This document shows positions 5,777 through 12,951 of a stretch of 28,431 nucleotides of DNA, piece after piece. The stretch comes from a virus. Below the pieces are notes generated by a model. It did no database searches. It was not told where the DNA came from and worked only from the letters and a program-made list of their open reading frames with translations. Where the stretch lies: the IMG/VR virus record IMGVR_UViG_3300002835_000844, positions 1 through 28,431 of that record. One strand, 5' to 3'. Made by a program: the position numbers and the translations under genes. Every line of letters starts with the position of its first letter. Positions within the stretch are counted from its first letter, which is position 1.

Positions 5777-5998
5777 ATGGCAAATCGTGAAGAAAAAAAT
5801 AACTTCTCTATGATGATTATGAATCTGGCTATTCAAGAAAAGATTGATCACATGGATGCTGTTACAACATATTGTGAACGCAACAATCTTGAGATTGAAG
5901 TTGCCGCCAGTTTGATCAATGACTCATTGAAGAGTATCATTGAAGGTGAAGCAATGGAGTTGAGATTCTTGCCACGAGGAAGCAGACTACCACTATGA
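5777..5998 (+). CDS. 33: gp33-like late transcription coactivator
   Basis: This 73-residue protein has the layout of T4 gp33, which binds the flap of host RNA polymerase and couples late sigma gp55 to the sliding clamp. The segment DHMDAVTTYCERNNLEIEVAA, followed by SLKSIIEGEA and FLP, parallels SYLEATTAFLEENSI...KIQSEAIDENLL of T4 gp33, which is 112 residues; the N-terminal part is shorter here. Short versions like this are found in T4-like cyanophages. ATG 5777 is chosen because the family begins MANREEKN; ATG 5765 would overlap guaC. It overlaps the next gene by ATGA. The gene implies a gp55-like sigma elsewhere in the genome. The assignment rests on pattern similarity of a short protein. 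Confidence 0.72.
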   Translation: MANREEKNNFSMMIMNLAIQEKIDHMDAVTTYCERNNLEIEVAASLINDSLKSIIEGEAMELRFLPRGSRLPL

Positions 5999-6246
5999 CT
6001 TGGCAACTATTAATCTGGAATATTTTTGTTTGGTCATTTACGGGAGTGATGATTTACATCACGCAATCATCTCTTTGGTGGCTGATGCTTCCCGCTTTCT
6101 TTACAGGAACTCAGAGTGCATCTGAGTTAGTTAAAGCAGTAAACGAAGCAGAAAAGAATAACGAAGAAGATGAAGTGGAGATTGACGAAGCGACGCAAGC
6201 CAAGAGGCGCGATCTTCTTGAGAAGTTTAAGAGAGGACAGATTTGA
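5995..6246 (+). CDS. Small membrane protein of unknown function
   Basis: This 83-residue protein has two hydrophobic stretches, about residues 4-22 (WQLLIWNIFVWSFTGVMIY) and 26-38 (SLWWLMLPAFFTG), followed by an acidic then basic soluble tail (EAEKNNEEDEVEID ... KRRDLLEKFKRG). Two short membrane passes with a charged tail is also a holin-like layout, but the gene lies between 33 and 59, not by the lysin, so I do not call it a holin. It overlaps 33 at its start and 59 at its end, so it is translated within the same operon. No family is recognised. Confidence 0.75.
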   Translation: MTWQLLIWNIFVWSFTGVMIYITQSSLWWLMLPAFFTGTQSASELVKAVNEAEKNNEEDEVEIDEATQAKRRDLLEKFKRGQI

Positions 6247-6851
6247 ACGGATACGATCTTTATTGCATCTATCAGGCGATTAAACTACACTTTAGTTCCG
6301 AAAGTTATAATTTTTTCCAATACGATGGCAAAACTCGAGTATCAATAGATGCATTTCAAAAACGCCGCGACAAGTTTCTTTTCCATCGTCTGGCGCGCAA
6401 GTACCGCGACGATGAGATGGTTCCATTTCTGGTTGCTAATTTTGTACACAGTGACGATAACTGGACCAAGTCATTGCTTGAAGACCAGGCTGAAGAAACT
6501 TATAGGGATTGGAAACGAACCACGGATTCGATGAGCAAGGTTTACTTGGAAGATCTACAAAAGATCTGCCCAGACCCAAACAAGTTTAACAATTTATTTA
6601 AAGTTGAAGATGGACAATTTCCACCATTACTGAATCTTCTTATGCAAAAAGAAGTGACTATAGAAACTATGGTGATTCTCAATAACATCTTTGACTTTAT
6701 TCGAATTTGGGACAAGAAGATTTCTGATGATATCATCTATCCCAAAGTGTCAAGAAAGGTGCGCAAGTATGGTGCTTTTCTTGCGGTGAATGTTGACAAG
6801 TATAAACTCTTGACAAAAGAAACTTTACTTGCTCAACAGAATAATATATAA
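6243..6851 (+). CDS. 59: gp59 helicase loader
   Basis: This 202-residue protein begins MNGYDLYCIYQAIKLHF and continues with FFQYDGKTRVS, FQKRRDKFLFHRLARKY and FVANFV, the sequence pattern of T4 gp59 (217 residues). gp59 binds forked DNA and gp32-coated single strands and loads the gp41 replicative helicase; it links recombination to replication. The start is TTG at 6243, overlapping the previous stop, with GAGAGGACA upstream as ribosome site; MNGYD at this point agrees with the family start, so the TTG is convincing. Gene order 33-59-32 is the same neighbourhood as in T4. The 3' end of the gene carries a possible promoter for gene 32. Confidence 0.9.
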   Translation: MNGYDLYCIYQAIKLHFSSESYNFFQYDGKTRVSIDAFQKRRDKFLFHRLARKYRDDEMVPFLVANFVHSDDNWTKSLLEDQAEETYRDWKRTTDSMSKVYLEDLQKICPDPNKFNNLFKVEDGQFPPLLNLLMQKEVTIETMVILNNIFDFIRIWDKKISDDIIYPKVSRKVRKYGAFLAVNVDKYKLLTKETLLAQQNNI

Positions 6852-6852
6852 T
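6824..6852 (+). promoter_or_regulatory. Possible promoter for gene 32
   Basis: TTTACT (6824-6829) and TATAAT (6847-6852) are 17 bases apart at the end of gene 59. The -35 box is weak (four of six). Transcription would start near 6859 and give a leader of about 60 bases before gene 32, which has GGAG as its ribosome site. Confidence 0.45.
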
Positions 6853-6861
6853 GATATGGTA

Positions 6862-6921
6862 ATGAAGAAAGTGGATAAGCAAAATACAATTTATACAACG
6901 CTATACGGAGAATACAAATGA
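6862..6921 (+). CDS. Possible 19-residue leader peptide before gene 32
   Basis: The frame reads MKKVDKQNTIYTTLYGEYK and its TGA overlaps the gene 32 ATG as ATGA, an arrangement typical of translational coupling. There is no good ribosome site upstream of its ATG. It may simply be the gene 32 leader with an open frame by chance. Confidence 0.25.
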   Translation: MKKVDKQNTIYTTLYGEYK

Positions 6922-7814
6922 GTTTATCAAATCTAAAGAAGGGTTCGTCCCTTGATAAGTTGAAGAAGGCAGTTGAGCAATCTTCAGCAGGTGGTGGCGG
7001 TGCTAAGAGCGCAGATGATCGCTTTTGGCAACCTGATGTTGATGCTGCTGGCAACGGATACGCAGTTATCCGCTTCCTCGATACACCAGCAGTTGACGGC
7101 GAAGATGGTTTGCCTTGGGTACAAATCTGGTCCCATGGTTTCCAAGGTCCAGGTGGTTGGTACATTGAGAACTCTCTCACCACTATGGGCAAGAACGATC
7201 CAGTTTCTGAGTACAACACTGTTCTTTGGAACTCTGGCATCGAAGCAAACAAGGAAATCGCTCGTAAGCAGAAGCGCAAGTTGACATACATCGCAAATGT
7301 GCTTGTCGTCTCTGATGCAAAGCGTCCAGAGAATGAAGGAAAAGTTTTCCTCTATAAGTTTGGTAAGAAGATCTTTGATAAGATCAAGGAAAAACTTGAG
7401 CCTCAGTTTGCTGATGAGACGCCGCTGAATCCGTTTGACTTCTGGAAGGGTGCGAACTTCAAGGTCAAGATTCGTCAGGTCGAAGGCTATCGCAACTACG
7501 ATAAGTCAGAGTTCGAGGCTGCTGCTCCATTGTTCGCTGGTGATGATGCCCAGATTGAAAAGGTCTGGAAGTCTGCTCACTCGCTCAAGGATTTCTTGAA
7601 GCCTGAGAACTTCAAGACCTATGACGAACTGAAGGCAAAGTTGAACAAGGTTCTTGGTGCTGGTGGCGTTGCTGGTGCAACTGCTACTCGGATTGATGAC
7701 GAGGAGGCTGATGCTCCTGTTGTTCGTTCCACTCCTGCCAAGAAAGTGACGGCTGAAAGCGTCAGCGTCGATGACGACGATATGGCGTTCTTTGAGAAGT
7801 TGGCAAAAGACTAA
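6918..7814 (+). CDS. 32: gp32 single-stranded DNA-binding protein
   Basis: This 298-residue protein (T4: 301) coats single-stranded DNA at the replication fork. The N-terminus has the basic Ser-rich cooperativity stretch (LKKGSSLDKLKK). The core has the OB-fold blocks FWQPDVDAAGNGYAVIRFL, SHGFQGPGGWYIEN, DPVSEYNTVLWNSG, RKLTYIANVLVV and NPFDFWKGANFKVKIR. The C-terminus is acidic, ending DDDDMAFFEKLAKD, as needed for contacts with other replication proteins. The three zinc cysteines of T4 gp32 are absent: Ser86 and Ser97 lie where two of them should be and no Cys is nearby; only His73 remains. It therefore looks zinc-free. The leader has GGAGAATACAA before the ATG, and a strong terminator follows the gene. 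Confidence 0.95.
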   Translation: MSLSNLKKGSSLDKLKKAVEQSSAGGGGAKSADDRFWQPDVDAAGNGYAVIRFLDTPAVDGEDGLPWVQIWSHGFQGPGGWYIENSLTTMGKNDPVSEYNTVLWNSGIEANKEIARKQKRKLTYIANVLVVSDAKRPENEGKVFLYKFGKKIFDKIKEKLEPQFADETPLNPFDFWKGANFKVKIRQVEGYRNYDKSEFEAAAPLFAGDDAQIEKVWKSAHSLKDFLKPENFKTYDELKAKLNKVLGAGGVAGATATRIDDEEADAPVVRSTPAKKVTAESVSVDDDDMAFFEKLAKD

Positions 7815-7855
7815 ACATCACTTATAAGCACGGTGTGCGTTCCATAGTGATGTTT
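7813..7855 (+). other. Long hairpin at the end of gene 32
   Basis: AAACATCACT (7813-7822) pairs perfectly with AGTGATGTTT (7846-7855); the 23-base loop holds a smaller GCAC/GTGC hairpin. It begins inside the stop codon and sits right before the terminator. It may protect the message end or serve as a weak terminator for the converging - strand gene. Confidence 0.6.
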
Positions 7856-7856
7856 G

Positions 7857-7885
7857 GGGGGACTAGAAATAGTCCCCCTTTTTTT
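7857..7885 (+). terminator. Intrinsic terminator after gene 32
   Basis: A perfect nine-pair stem GGGGGACTA (7857-7865) / TAGTCCCCC (7870-7878) closes on a GAAA tetraloop and is followed by seven T. It ends the + strand early/middle operon where it meets the - strand structural block. Confidence 0.95.
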
Positions 7886-7891
7886 ACACTC

Positions 7892-10189
7892 TTATACTCT
7901 ATTCATTTCATATGGAAATTCAGGATTAAATGCAGAAGGATTTCTTCTGTTTGATAATGCATCATTTCCTAACCCCACAATAGCATTTCTAGTTTCTCTT
8001 CCAAACAAATCAAGCCTTTTAGATAATGTTTCAACACCTTGAATGGCACTCATTGCTAACATGGTAGTGTCTTCTTCATTAGTTACATTTGATGTTACTG
8101 GTAATTCTTCTTCTGGTGGTAGTTCGACTCTAGGATTTTCTGGAATTGGAAAATTTGGTCTGTTGGTATGATGATCAAGATCATCCATGTCGATTGCGTT
8201 TTTCTCCCCTGCAACATCTAACGCACGGTTAATATCATATTCGCGATCACCAAGTCTATAAAAAACTGTGTCACCTCTTTGTGCTTTTGCAGGCGCAAAA
8301 ACATATGCATAAATTGTAGCACGATTTGCGCCTTTTGGTAATTTCCAAAAATCAAAATATTTCTCAACATAAGTCATTTGTTCAGCGCGAGTCATCATTT
8401 TTAATTTGCTTGTTGTAGTTCCTAATGTTTTAGCATTAGCTTCTGTCATTTGAATTAAACCTGTTGCAGTTGAACCTGGGGTTGGGTTTGGAATTGCAGG
8501 ATCAAATGTACCTCCTGTTTCTATATGCATCACTTTCAGTAAATCTTGGGGGTCAATTTTAAACTTATCAGAAACTCTGTATACTTCTTGCAAGAACTCT
8601 GTATCCTTCATCCAAGATAAACGATCAGGTCGACGACCTGATCGACGATCAGCATCTGTTGGATCTGTGTTGCCCCTTTCAGCATCTGTTGGATCTGTGT
8701 TGCCCCTTTCAGCATCTGTTGGATCTGTGTCGCGGTTATCTGTTTCATCTGGTGGTACTTCTTTTTTTGGTGTTACTCTTTCTGTTTTATCTTCATGAAT
8801 AATTCCGTAAACTTTTGTAGCCAAATATTTGCTATCTTTCCCACCGAACAATTCTGAGATAAGATGAGCAAATGTCGCGAATGTTCCGCCAAGTATAGCA
8901 CCACCAACGGTTCCTACACCAGGAAACATTGCCGTTCCCACTAATCCACCCATCAACATACCAACTCCAGTAACACCAACACTATCAATTAAACCATCAT
9001 ATCCACTAATCATCTCTTCTCTAAATTTATCTTGTGAAATTAATCCACTAGATCTATTAGACACTGCAATGGACATTTTTGATAGATGATATGTTACAAC
9101 CGCAGCATTTACTGCAGGAAATCTTTGAATCAACCCTCTGAGTAATGGCGCCACCACTTTAAATTTTTTTGCTTGATTTACTGCTTTGCTATATTTTGCG
9201 ACACGCTGACCTGCAGTTTTTTGTGCTTCGCGATATCCCATCCCACGTTTTTGAAATCCAGGGATCATTTTATTAATCATTTGTATACGAGCTTGCGATG
9301 CAGTTACAGGCTTTAATCCTGCTTTGCCTCGATCTCTTAACATAGAAATCGCGCCGCCTACCATTTTTGTTGCTTGGTATGCTCCATATCCAGCAATATA
9401 TGGATCTACTGTTTGGCTAGTTGCTTCTGTTATTGGATCATCATATGCAGTTTTACCTCCCATACGAGTTCCCATTCTTTGCATTGCACCAGGAAGATTG
9501 TATAAGGCATATGCAGCAATACCTAATCGAGCAATTCCGATGGATCTGAGTGCACCACCAGCGAGTAATGCTAATGCTGTTGGATTTTTTAATAGTAATG
9601 GTAAAAATAACTTAAAGAAATCTGTTTCAGATTTTTCTTTTTCTTTTTTTTCTTTGGCTTTCGCGGTAACACCACGAACCTTACCTCTTCGTTCTTTAAC
9701 TTTTAATTGCTGCAGTTCTGCATTAATTTGTTCTATTTGACCTTTTATAGTTCTACTCAATCCAGGAACTCTGACAGCTCTATCAGTAAATGAGTTAATA
9801 TTCATTCTTCTCTGTGTTCTAAATGAACCAAGTTCGCCATAGATGCCGCTAATGAGTGCAGTGTTTCTTTCAGTAATCATAGCAAGTGTATTAATCTTTT
9901 TATTAAGATTAGCAATAGAAAGTGCAGAAAATTGTTTGAACTGTTTATCTCTTTTTTCTTTTTTGGATTCTTCTTCGTCTTGTTTTTTCTGTAATGGTGT
10001 TCGCTGCCCAAATGATGCTTGTGCTACTGTTGCAATAAACTCTGATTTAGTTAATGTCCTGGCTAGATTGTAAACCGAAAACCGCATAGCCAAATCTTCG
10101 CGCACCATTAATTTAAATGCAGTTGATAATGGAATTTTTTTTCTAGTCTGTATTGTATACAGTTGAGAGGCTATGGCTGACAATGACAT
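7892..10189 (-). CDS. Tape-measure-like tail protein with lytic transglycosylase domain
   Basis: This 765-residue protein has an N-terminal helical region, a charged coiled stretch around residues 70-110 and 145-190, two hydrophobic regions (about 193-240, and a Gly-rich one about 401-445), a 10-residue tandem repeat at about 486-513 and an SLT-type lytic transglycosylase domain at about 530-635. The domain has the catalytic Glu557 in MHIETGG and the following GSTATGLIQMT motif. The C-terminal 120 residues are acidic and Pro-rich. It follows 26 and 51 on the same strand, close to where T4 has hub and tape-measure genes 27-29, and hydrophobic segments plus a muralytic domain are common in tape-measure proteins. 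It would be ejected first and open the cell wall. The domain is clear; the tape-measure role is inferred from context. Confidence 0.75.
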   Translation of the reverse strand: MSLSAIASQLYTIQTRKKIPLSTAFKLMVREDLAMRFSVYNLARTLTKSEFIATVAQASFGQRTPLQKKQDEEESKKEKRDKQFKQFSALSIANLNKKINTLAMITERNTALISGIYGELGSFRTQRRMNINSFTDRAVRVPGLSRTIKGQIEQINAELQQLKVKERRGKVRGVTAKAKEKKEKEKSETDFFKLFLPLLLKNPTALALLAGGALRSIGIARLGIAAYALYNLPGAMQRMGTRMGGKTAYDDPITEATSQTVDPYIAGYGAYQATKMVGGAISMLRDRGKAGLKPVTASQARIQMINKMIPGFQKRGMGYREAQKTAGQRVAKYSKAVNQAKKFKVVAPLLRGLIQRFPAVNAAVVTYHLSKMSIAVSNRSSGLISQDKFREEMISGYDGLIDSVGVTGVGMLMGGLVGTAMFPGVGTVGGAILGGTFATFAHLISELFGGKDSKYLATKVYGIIHEDKTERVTPKKEVPPDETDNRDTDPTDAERGNTDPTDAERGNTDPTDADRRSGRRPDRLSWMKDTEFLQEVYRVSDKFKIDPQDLLKVMHIETGGTFDPAIPNPTPGSTATGLIQMTEANAKTLGTTTSKLKMMTRAEQMTYVEKYFDFWKLPKGANRATIYAYVFAPAKAQRGDTVFYRLGDREYDINRALDVAGEKNAIDMDDLDHHTNRPNFPIPENPRVELPPEEELPVTSNVTNEEDTTMLAMSAIQGVETLSKRLDLFGRETRNAIVGLGNDALSNRRNPSAFNPEFPYEMNRV
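8651..8730 (-). repeat. 30-bp tandem repeat, 2.7 copies
   Basis: Two perfect 30-base units (8651-8680, 8681-8710) and 20 bases of a third (8711-8730) encode a DPTDAERGNT repeat in the tape-measure-like protein, just before its transglycosylase domain. Perfect identity suggests recent expansion and a flexible linker of variable length. Confidence 0.95.
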
Positions 10190-10419
10190 TATTTTCTCTT
10201 AGATTTCTTTAATATTCTTGATAAATTCTGCTGTGCTTCTACATTCTTCTGTTTGAGTTTCTCGGTTTCTTCCTTCACCCAATTGTTTACCATACCAATG
10301 TACATATTTCTTTCCCACGGAATCATGTTTTCTAATTCCGTAAGAGTATATTTGTATTGGTGAGTCAATGTAAACATGTTTTCGTAGTAGGCTTTTAAGT
10401 TAGCCCCCCGAAAACTCAA
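10189..10419 (-). CDS. 51: gp51-like baseplate hub assembly protein
   Basis: This 76-residue protein has a FTLTHQYKYTLTELENMIPWERNMYIGMVNNWVKEE core, the pattern of the short gp51-type proteins in marine T4-like phages, followed by a Lys-rich helical tail. gp51 is needed to assemble the central hub but is not in the mature particle. The start is TTG at 10419, overlapping the gp26 stop as TTGA; the GGGGGG just inside the gene is not a ribosome site, so translation is probably coupled to gp26. An internal ATG fifteen codons later is the alternative start. It follows gene 26 as in T4. The name depends on position and a short conserved stretch. Confidence 0.65.
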   Translation of the reverse strand: MSFRGANLKAYYENMFTLTHQYKYTLTELENMIPWERNMYIGMVNNWVKEETEKLKQKNVEAQQNLSRILKKSKRK

Positions 10420-11171
10420 GTAAAAAAATCGGTGAGACCCTCCATATGTAAGTTGTGATTAAAACCACATCGTTCGCAAGTATGTTTAATATCATAACTA
10501 ATCTTAGGTAAATTTTCAAAAAATGCTAATATTCTATCAAACTGTTCTTGAGTAAGAGACTCTAGAAATTGAACGAATTCTTCTTTAGGGTTTTCATTTG
10601 CATAGTACATACCATTTTCATCAAACACATAATCTGCACATTCATAAATCATATCAAATGTCTTTTCTGTTTCAGTTGAATTGATCACATCAGTAATTGG
10701 CTTAAATGACCTTAAAGTTGGGAATTTTAAAACAATACCAATTTTATCTGTTATATAAATTTTAGGAGATAAATCAGCGACAGGTGGCTTAATATCTAAC
10801 ACATTTACTGAAACTGGCATCATGTGTTTACACTCAACCTCGACCTCAGCTCCTTCTTCGCTATTCTCAGTTCCAGTCACGTTACGACAGATAAAAAATG
10901 TTTCAATCTTTTCTCCTATAGACCTCGATCGTAAATTTAAAAACAAATACTCAATATCAAAAATAGGTAATTTATCAATATCGATGTCATCAACCAAACA
11001 GTTATTAATAATTTGTTTAATGGTTTTGTACATTGTATCTTCTTCGTTGCTTTGTAAAGCCATAAGAAGTAATTTTTCTTCCTTAACCAAAAATGGTCTA
11101 AATTTTATTGGGTTAGGAAGTGATACTAATTTTAATTCAAATAGTGGCAAATCGATTTTTGGTAAAGGCAT
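10416..11171 (-). CDS. 26: gp26 baseplate hub subunit
   Basis: This 251-residue protein fits the T4 gp26 baseplate family (T4: 208 residues). It has an N-terminal block IKFRPFLVKEEKLLLMALQSNE, then IINNCLVDDIDIDKLPIFDIEYLFLNLRSRSIGE, which is the most typical segment of the family, and near the C-terminus CERCGFNHNLHMEGLTDFF, where a CxxC pair could bind metal together with an upstream Cys/His. gp26 takes part in building the baseplate hub. The ATG has GAGAG upstream as ribosome site. The gene overlaps gene 51 downstream and lies 50 bases after the tube-like gene. Confidence 0.85.
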   Translation of the reverse strand: MPLPKIDLPLFELKLVSLPNPIKFRPFLVKEEKLLLMALQSNEEDTMYKTIKQIINNCLVDDIDIDKLPIFDIEYLFLNLRSRSIGEKIETFFICRNVTGTENSEEGAEVEVECKHMMPVSVNVLDIKPPVADLSPKIYITDKIGIVLKFPTLRSFKPITDVINSTETEKTFDMIYECADYVFDENGMYYANENPKEEFVQFLESLTQEQFDRILAFFENLPKISYDIKHTCERCGFNHNLHMEGLTDFFT

Positions 11172-11221
11172 AATTATTATCTCTCATACATTTATTGGAG
11201 TTAAACATCTTCCTCAACAGA

Positions 11222-11947
11222 TCACTGTTCAACAGCTTCAAGCTGAGCTTCCTCATAAAACATAGAAACACTCAATTTATGAAATCCATCATCAGCCCAG
11301 TTACATGGTAACGAAGAAACATTGATTGGAAATGCGTTTATTATTTTAACACTCATGTATTTTTCATGATCTCCAGAAAAATTTTCTGTGTCTAAGTATT
11401 GAATTAGTGTTAAGTCCACCACTATATCATTAAAATATCTATTACTTGTGGTTGTGTAAGACATTTGATCTACCCAATCATTAAAAAACTCAAATATTTT
11501 TGACTGATCATTGTAGTAAAATGATAGAGTTATTTCATTATAATCTCTTCTATATGGTGTTTTAATTTTTTGCAAACCTGGTATCAAGTATTCTAGTGTG
11601 GTAACTGATCTCCCTGGCAATTCAATTGCATCGCACAAAAATGTAAAATCTGTTAGTTCGATCAGATTTATTCGCTCCGAAAGCCTTTTCGTTCCAAATG
11701 GTTCTTTTACTTTTTCTTTATTAAAAGATGAGCATTCTGGGAGTGCGTCCAACCTAAATGCGAATTTGCAAGACCGAAGTAAATTATGCTGTGATATTCT
11801 TGTTAGAGGGTTGATGTTAGTTGCTGTAACCGCAACTTCGGGTAAGGGTGCGTTTGTTTCTGTTTTTGCTGCTACCGTAACTTCTTCAGACACGCCAAGG
11901 AATTCGATTGTACCGTCAGGTCTTCGAATTATGTTATCGTTTGACAT
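11222..11947 (-). CDS. Tail-tube-fold baseplate protein, gp54-like
   Basis: This 241-residue protein has an N-terminal low-complexity stretch (about residues 15-45) and then a tail-tube type domain: FRLDALPEC, LTDFTFLCDAIELPGRSV, ITLSFYYNDQSKIFEFFNDWVDQM, YFNDIVVDLTLIQYL, MSVKIINAFPINVSSLPCNW and LSVSMFYEEA. This order of a first strand, an ELPG loop, a helix with FFNDWVD and a late FPINV strand is seen in tube proteins of contractile tails and in the T4 tube-initiating proteins gp48 and gp54. As a gp48-like protein is encoded divergently and this gene stands by hub genes, gp54 (the tube initiator) is the likeliest counterpart; gp19-like tube protein is the alternative. Its ATG overlaps the previous stop. 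Confidence 0.65.
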   Translation of the reverse strand: MSNDNIIRRPDGTIEFLGVSEEVTVAAKTETNAPLPEVAVTATNINPLTRISQHNLLRSCKFAFRLDALPECSSFNKEKVKEPFGTKRLSERINLIELTDFTFLCDAIELPGRSVTTLEYLIPGLQKIKTPYRRDYNEITLSFYYNDQSKIFEFFNDWVDQMSYTTTSNRYFNDIVVDLTLIQYLDTENFSGDHEKYMSVKIINAFPINVSSLPCNWADDGFHKLSVSMFYEEAQLEAVEQ

Positions 11948-12492
11948 TATTTCTTATACACCATTTTTGCGGTTGGGAGAAATATTGCCGTTTCCCAACT
12001 GTTCGGCTCTATGTAAATTAACGATGAACGAATGTGACTCAACAGGTATCTCTTTATACACGGTTCAATCATTTTGTATCGACGCGACCTTGATAATAGA
12101 TCATACGATAAATTAAACTTGGTCGTATCGTTGTATTTATCGTTATTGGCGAAGTCAATTAACCTATCCAATAACGATAATCTGCTGTATGGGTCCAGGT
12201 AATGCAAGTTCAAGCCTAAAAACCCATCGGAATACATCTCCATAGGAATAACCAATGGGAACTTATCGTAAACTGGTAGAACATCTTTATATTTTGGGTC
12301 GTAATGGTACATGTACATACGACCGATAAAGGCTCTAGGAGAGATTCTGGAAGCGTCGTTTAGAACATTGGAGCGATCTGAGGGGATACGGAGCTGGCTG
12401 ATTTTCCCACCCAGCCATGCTCTGGCTGCTTCTGTTCTGGGGCGAATCCCAGCGGCATTCATTTCCTTGCTAATTTTTGTAAATAGTGACAT
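11947..12492 (-). CDS. Conserved T4-like phage protein, probably structural
   Basis: This 181-residue protein is basic and rich in aromatic residues. Its central part, MYMYHYDPKYKDVLPVYDKFPLVIP, then GFLGLNLHYL and SLLDRL, followed by IEPCIKRYLLSHIRSSLI and WETAIFLP, is a layout I recognise from marine T4-like phages, where it is unnamed and encoded among head and tail genes. I know no activity for it. It is tightly linked: its ATG overlaps the gene 4 stop and its own stop overlaps the tube-like gene. DNA-end or virion-assembly roles have been suggested by context only, and I make no claim. Confidence 0.7.
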   Translation of the reverse strand: MSLFTKISKEMNAAGIRPRTEAARAWLGGKISQLRIPSDRSNVLNDASRISPRAFIGRMYMYHYDPKYKDVLPVYDKFPLVIPMEMYSDGFLGLNLHYLDPYSRLSLLDRLIDFANNDKYNDTTKFNLSYDLLSRSRRYKMIEPCIKRYLLSHIRSSLIYIEPNSWETAIFLPTAKMVYKK

Positions 12493-12926
12493 TATATACC
12501 CAAGTCTTTTTCGGTTATAACCTTAAACTTCCAATTTCGATCTTTACAGTATTCTACTGCTGCGTTCCATTTGGCTTCGTTTATACCCCATGTTGCAACC
12601 TCACGAATGTATTGCTTGGTAACTCGGCTTCGTTTTTGCGGCGGCTGGGCTTGCATCAGCGGTTTGACCTCAAGAATCATAGCCTCTGTCAGCCCACTTT
12701 TATTGCGCATTCTAACGAAAAAGTCTGGGAAGTATCGGTGCATTTTGTTGTCAATCGGCGATAAATAAGGTATGACGATTTCTTCATTCGACCACTCAAT
12801 TACATTCGAGTTACCGTCCAGGTGTACCATAACTCGGCGTTCCCAGAGCGATCTGTACCAGATGTTCGTGGGATCACCTAAATATTTATTGAAGTTTTTA
12901 GGACTAAATTTACCACTGTAAGCCAT
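12492..12926 (-). CDS. 4: gp4 head-completion protein
   Basis: This 144-residue protein (T4 gp4: 150) begins MAYSGKFSPKN and continues KYLGDPTNIWYRSLWERRVMVHLD, VIEWSNEEIVIPY, RYFPDFFVRM, EVKPLMQAQPP and KWNAAVEYCKDRNWKFKVITE, matching T4 gp4 (also called gp50) block for block. The set Glu (SLWER), Asp (FPDF) and E-x-K (EVKP) is the active-site set of a TnsA/PD-(D/E)XK-like nuclease fold. gp4 acts at the last step of head completion, before tail joining. It is the first gene of the - strand block, with an exact late-promoter box just ahead of its ATG and no Shine-Dalgarno. Confidence 0.9.
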   Translation of the reverse strand: MAYSGKFSPKNFNKYLGDPTNIWYRSLWERRVMVHLDGNSNVIEWSNEEIVIPYLSPIDNKMHRYFPDFFVRMRNKSGLTEAMILEVKPLMQAQPPQKRSRVTKQYIREVATWGINEAKWNAAVEYCKDRNWKFKVITEKDLGI

Positions 12927-12930
12927 CTAG

Positions 12931-12938
12931 TATTTATA
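12931..12938 (-). promoter_or_regulatory. Candidate T4-type late promoter box for the - strand block
   Basis: TATAAATA on the - strand lies in the 25-base spacer between divergent genes 4 and 48 and ends four bases before the gene 4 ATG. It is the only non-coding DNA available to start the - strand block, which supports it despite the short motif. Transcription at T4 spacing would start at the ATG itself. Confidence 0.5.
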
Positions 12939-12951
12939 GGAAAAACAATTC

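Noticed and set aside
5995-6246. Holin call for the small membrane protein
   Set aside because: The two hydrophobic stretches fit, but it lies between transcription and replication genes and away from the lysin, so the evidence is too weak.
8651-8730. CRISPR-like repeat array
   Set aside because: The units are directly adjacent with no spacers and lie in frame inside a coding region; it is a protein-coding tandem repeat.
9324-9740. A 138-codon + strand frame opposite the tape-measure-like gene
   Set aside because: No ribosome site or family likeness; the - strand gene is continuous and has clear domains.
12760-12767. GATAAATA as a + strand late promoter for gene 48
   Set aside because: One mismatch to TATAAATA and about 180 bases upstream; such near matches are frequent in this AT-rich DNA. 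It is only mentioned as a candidate.
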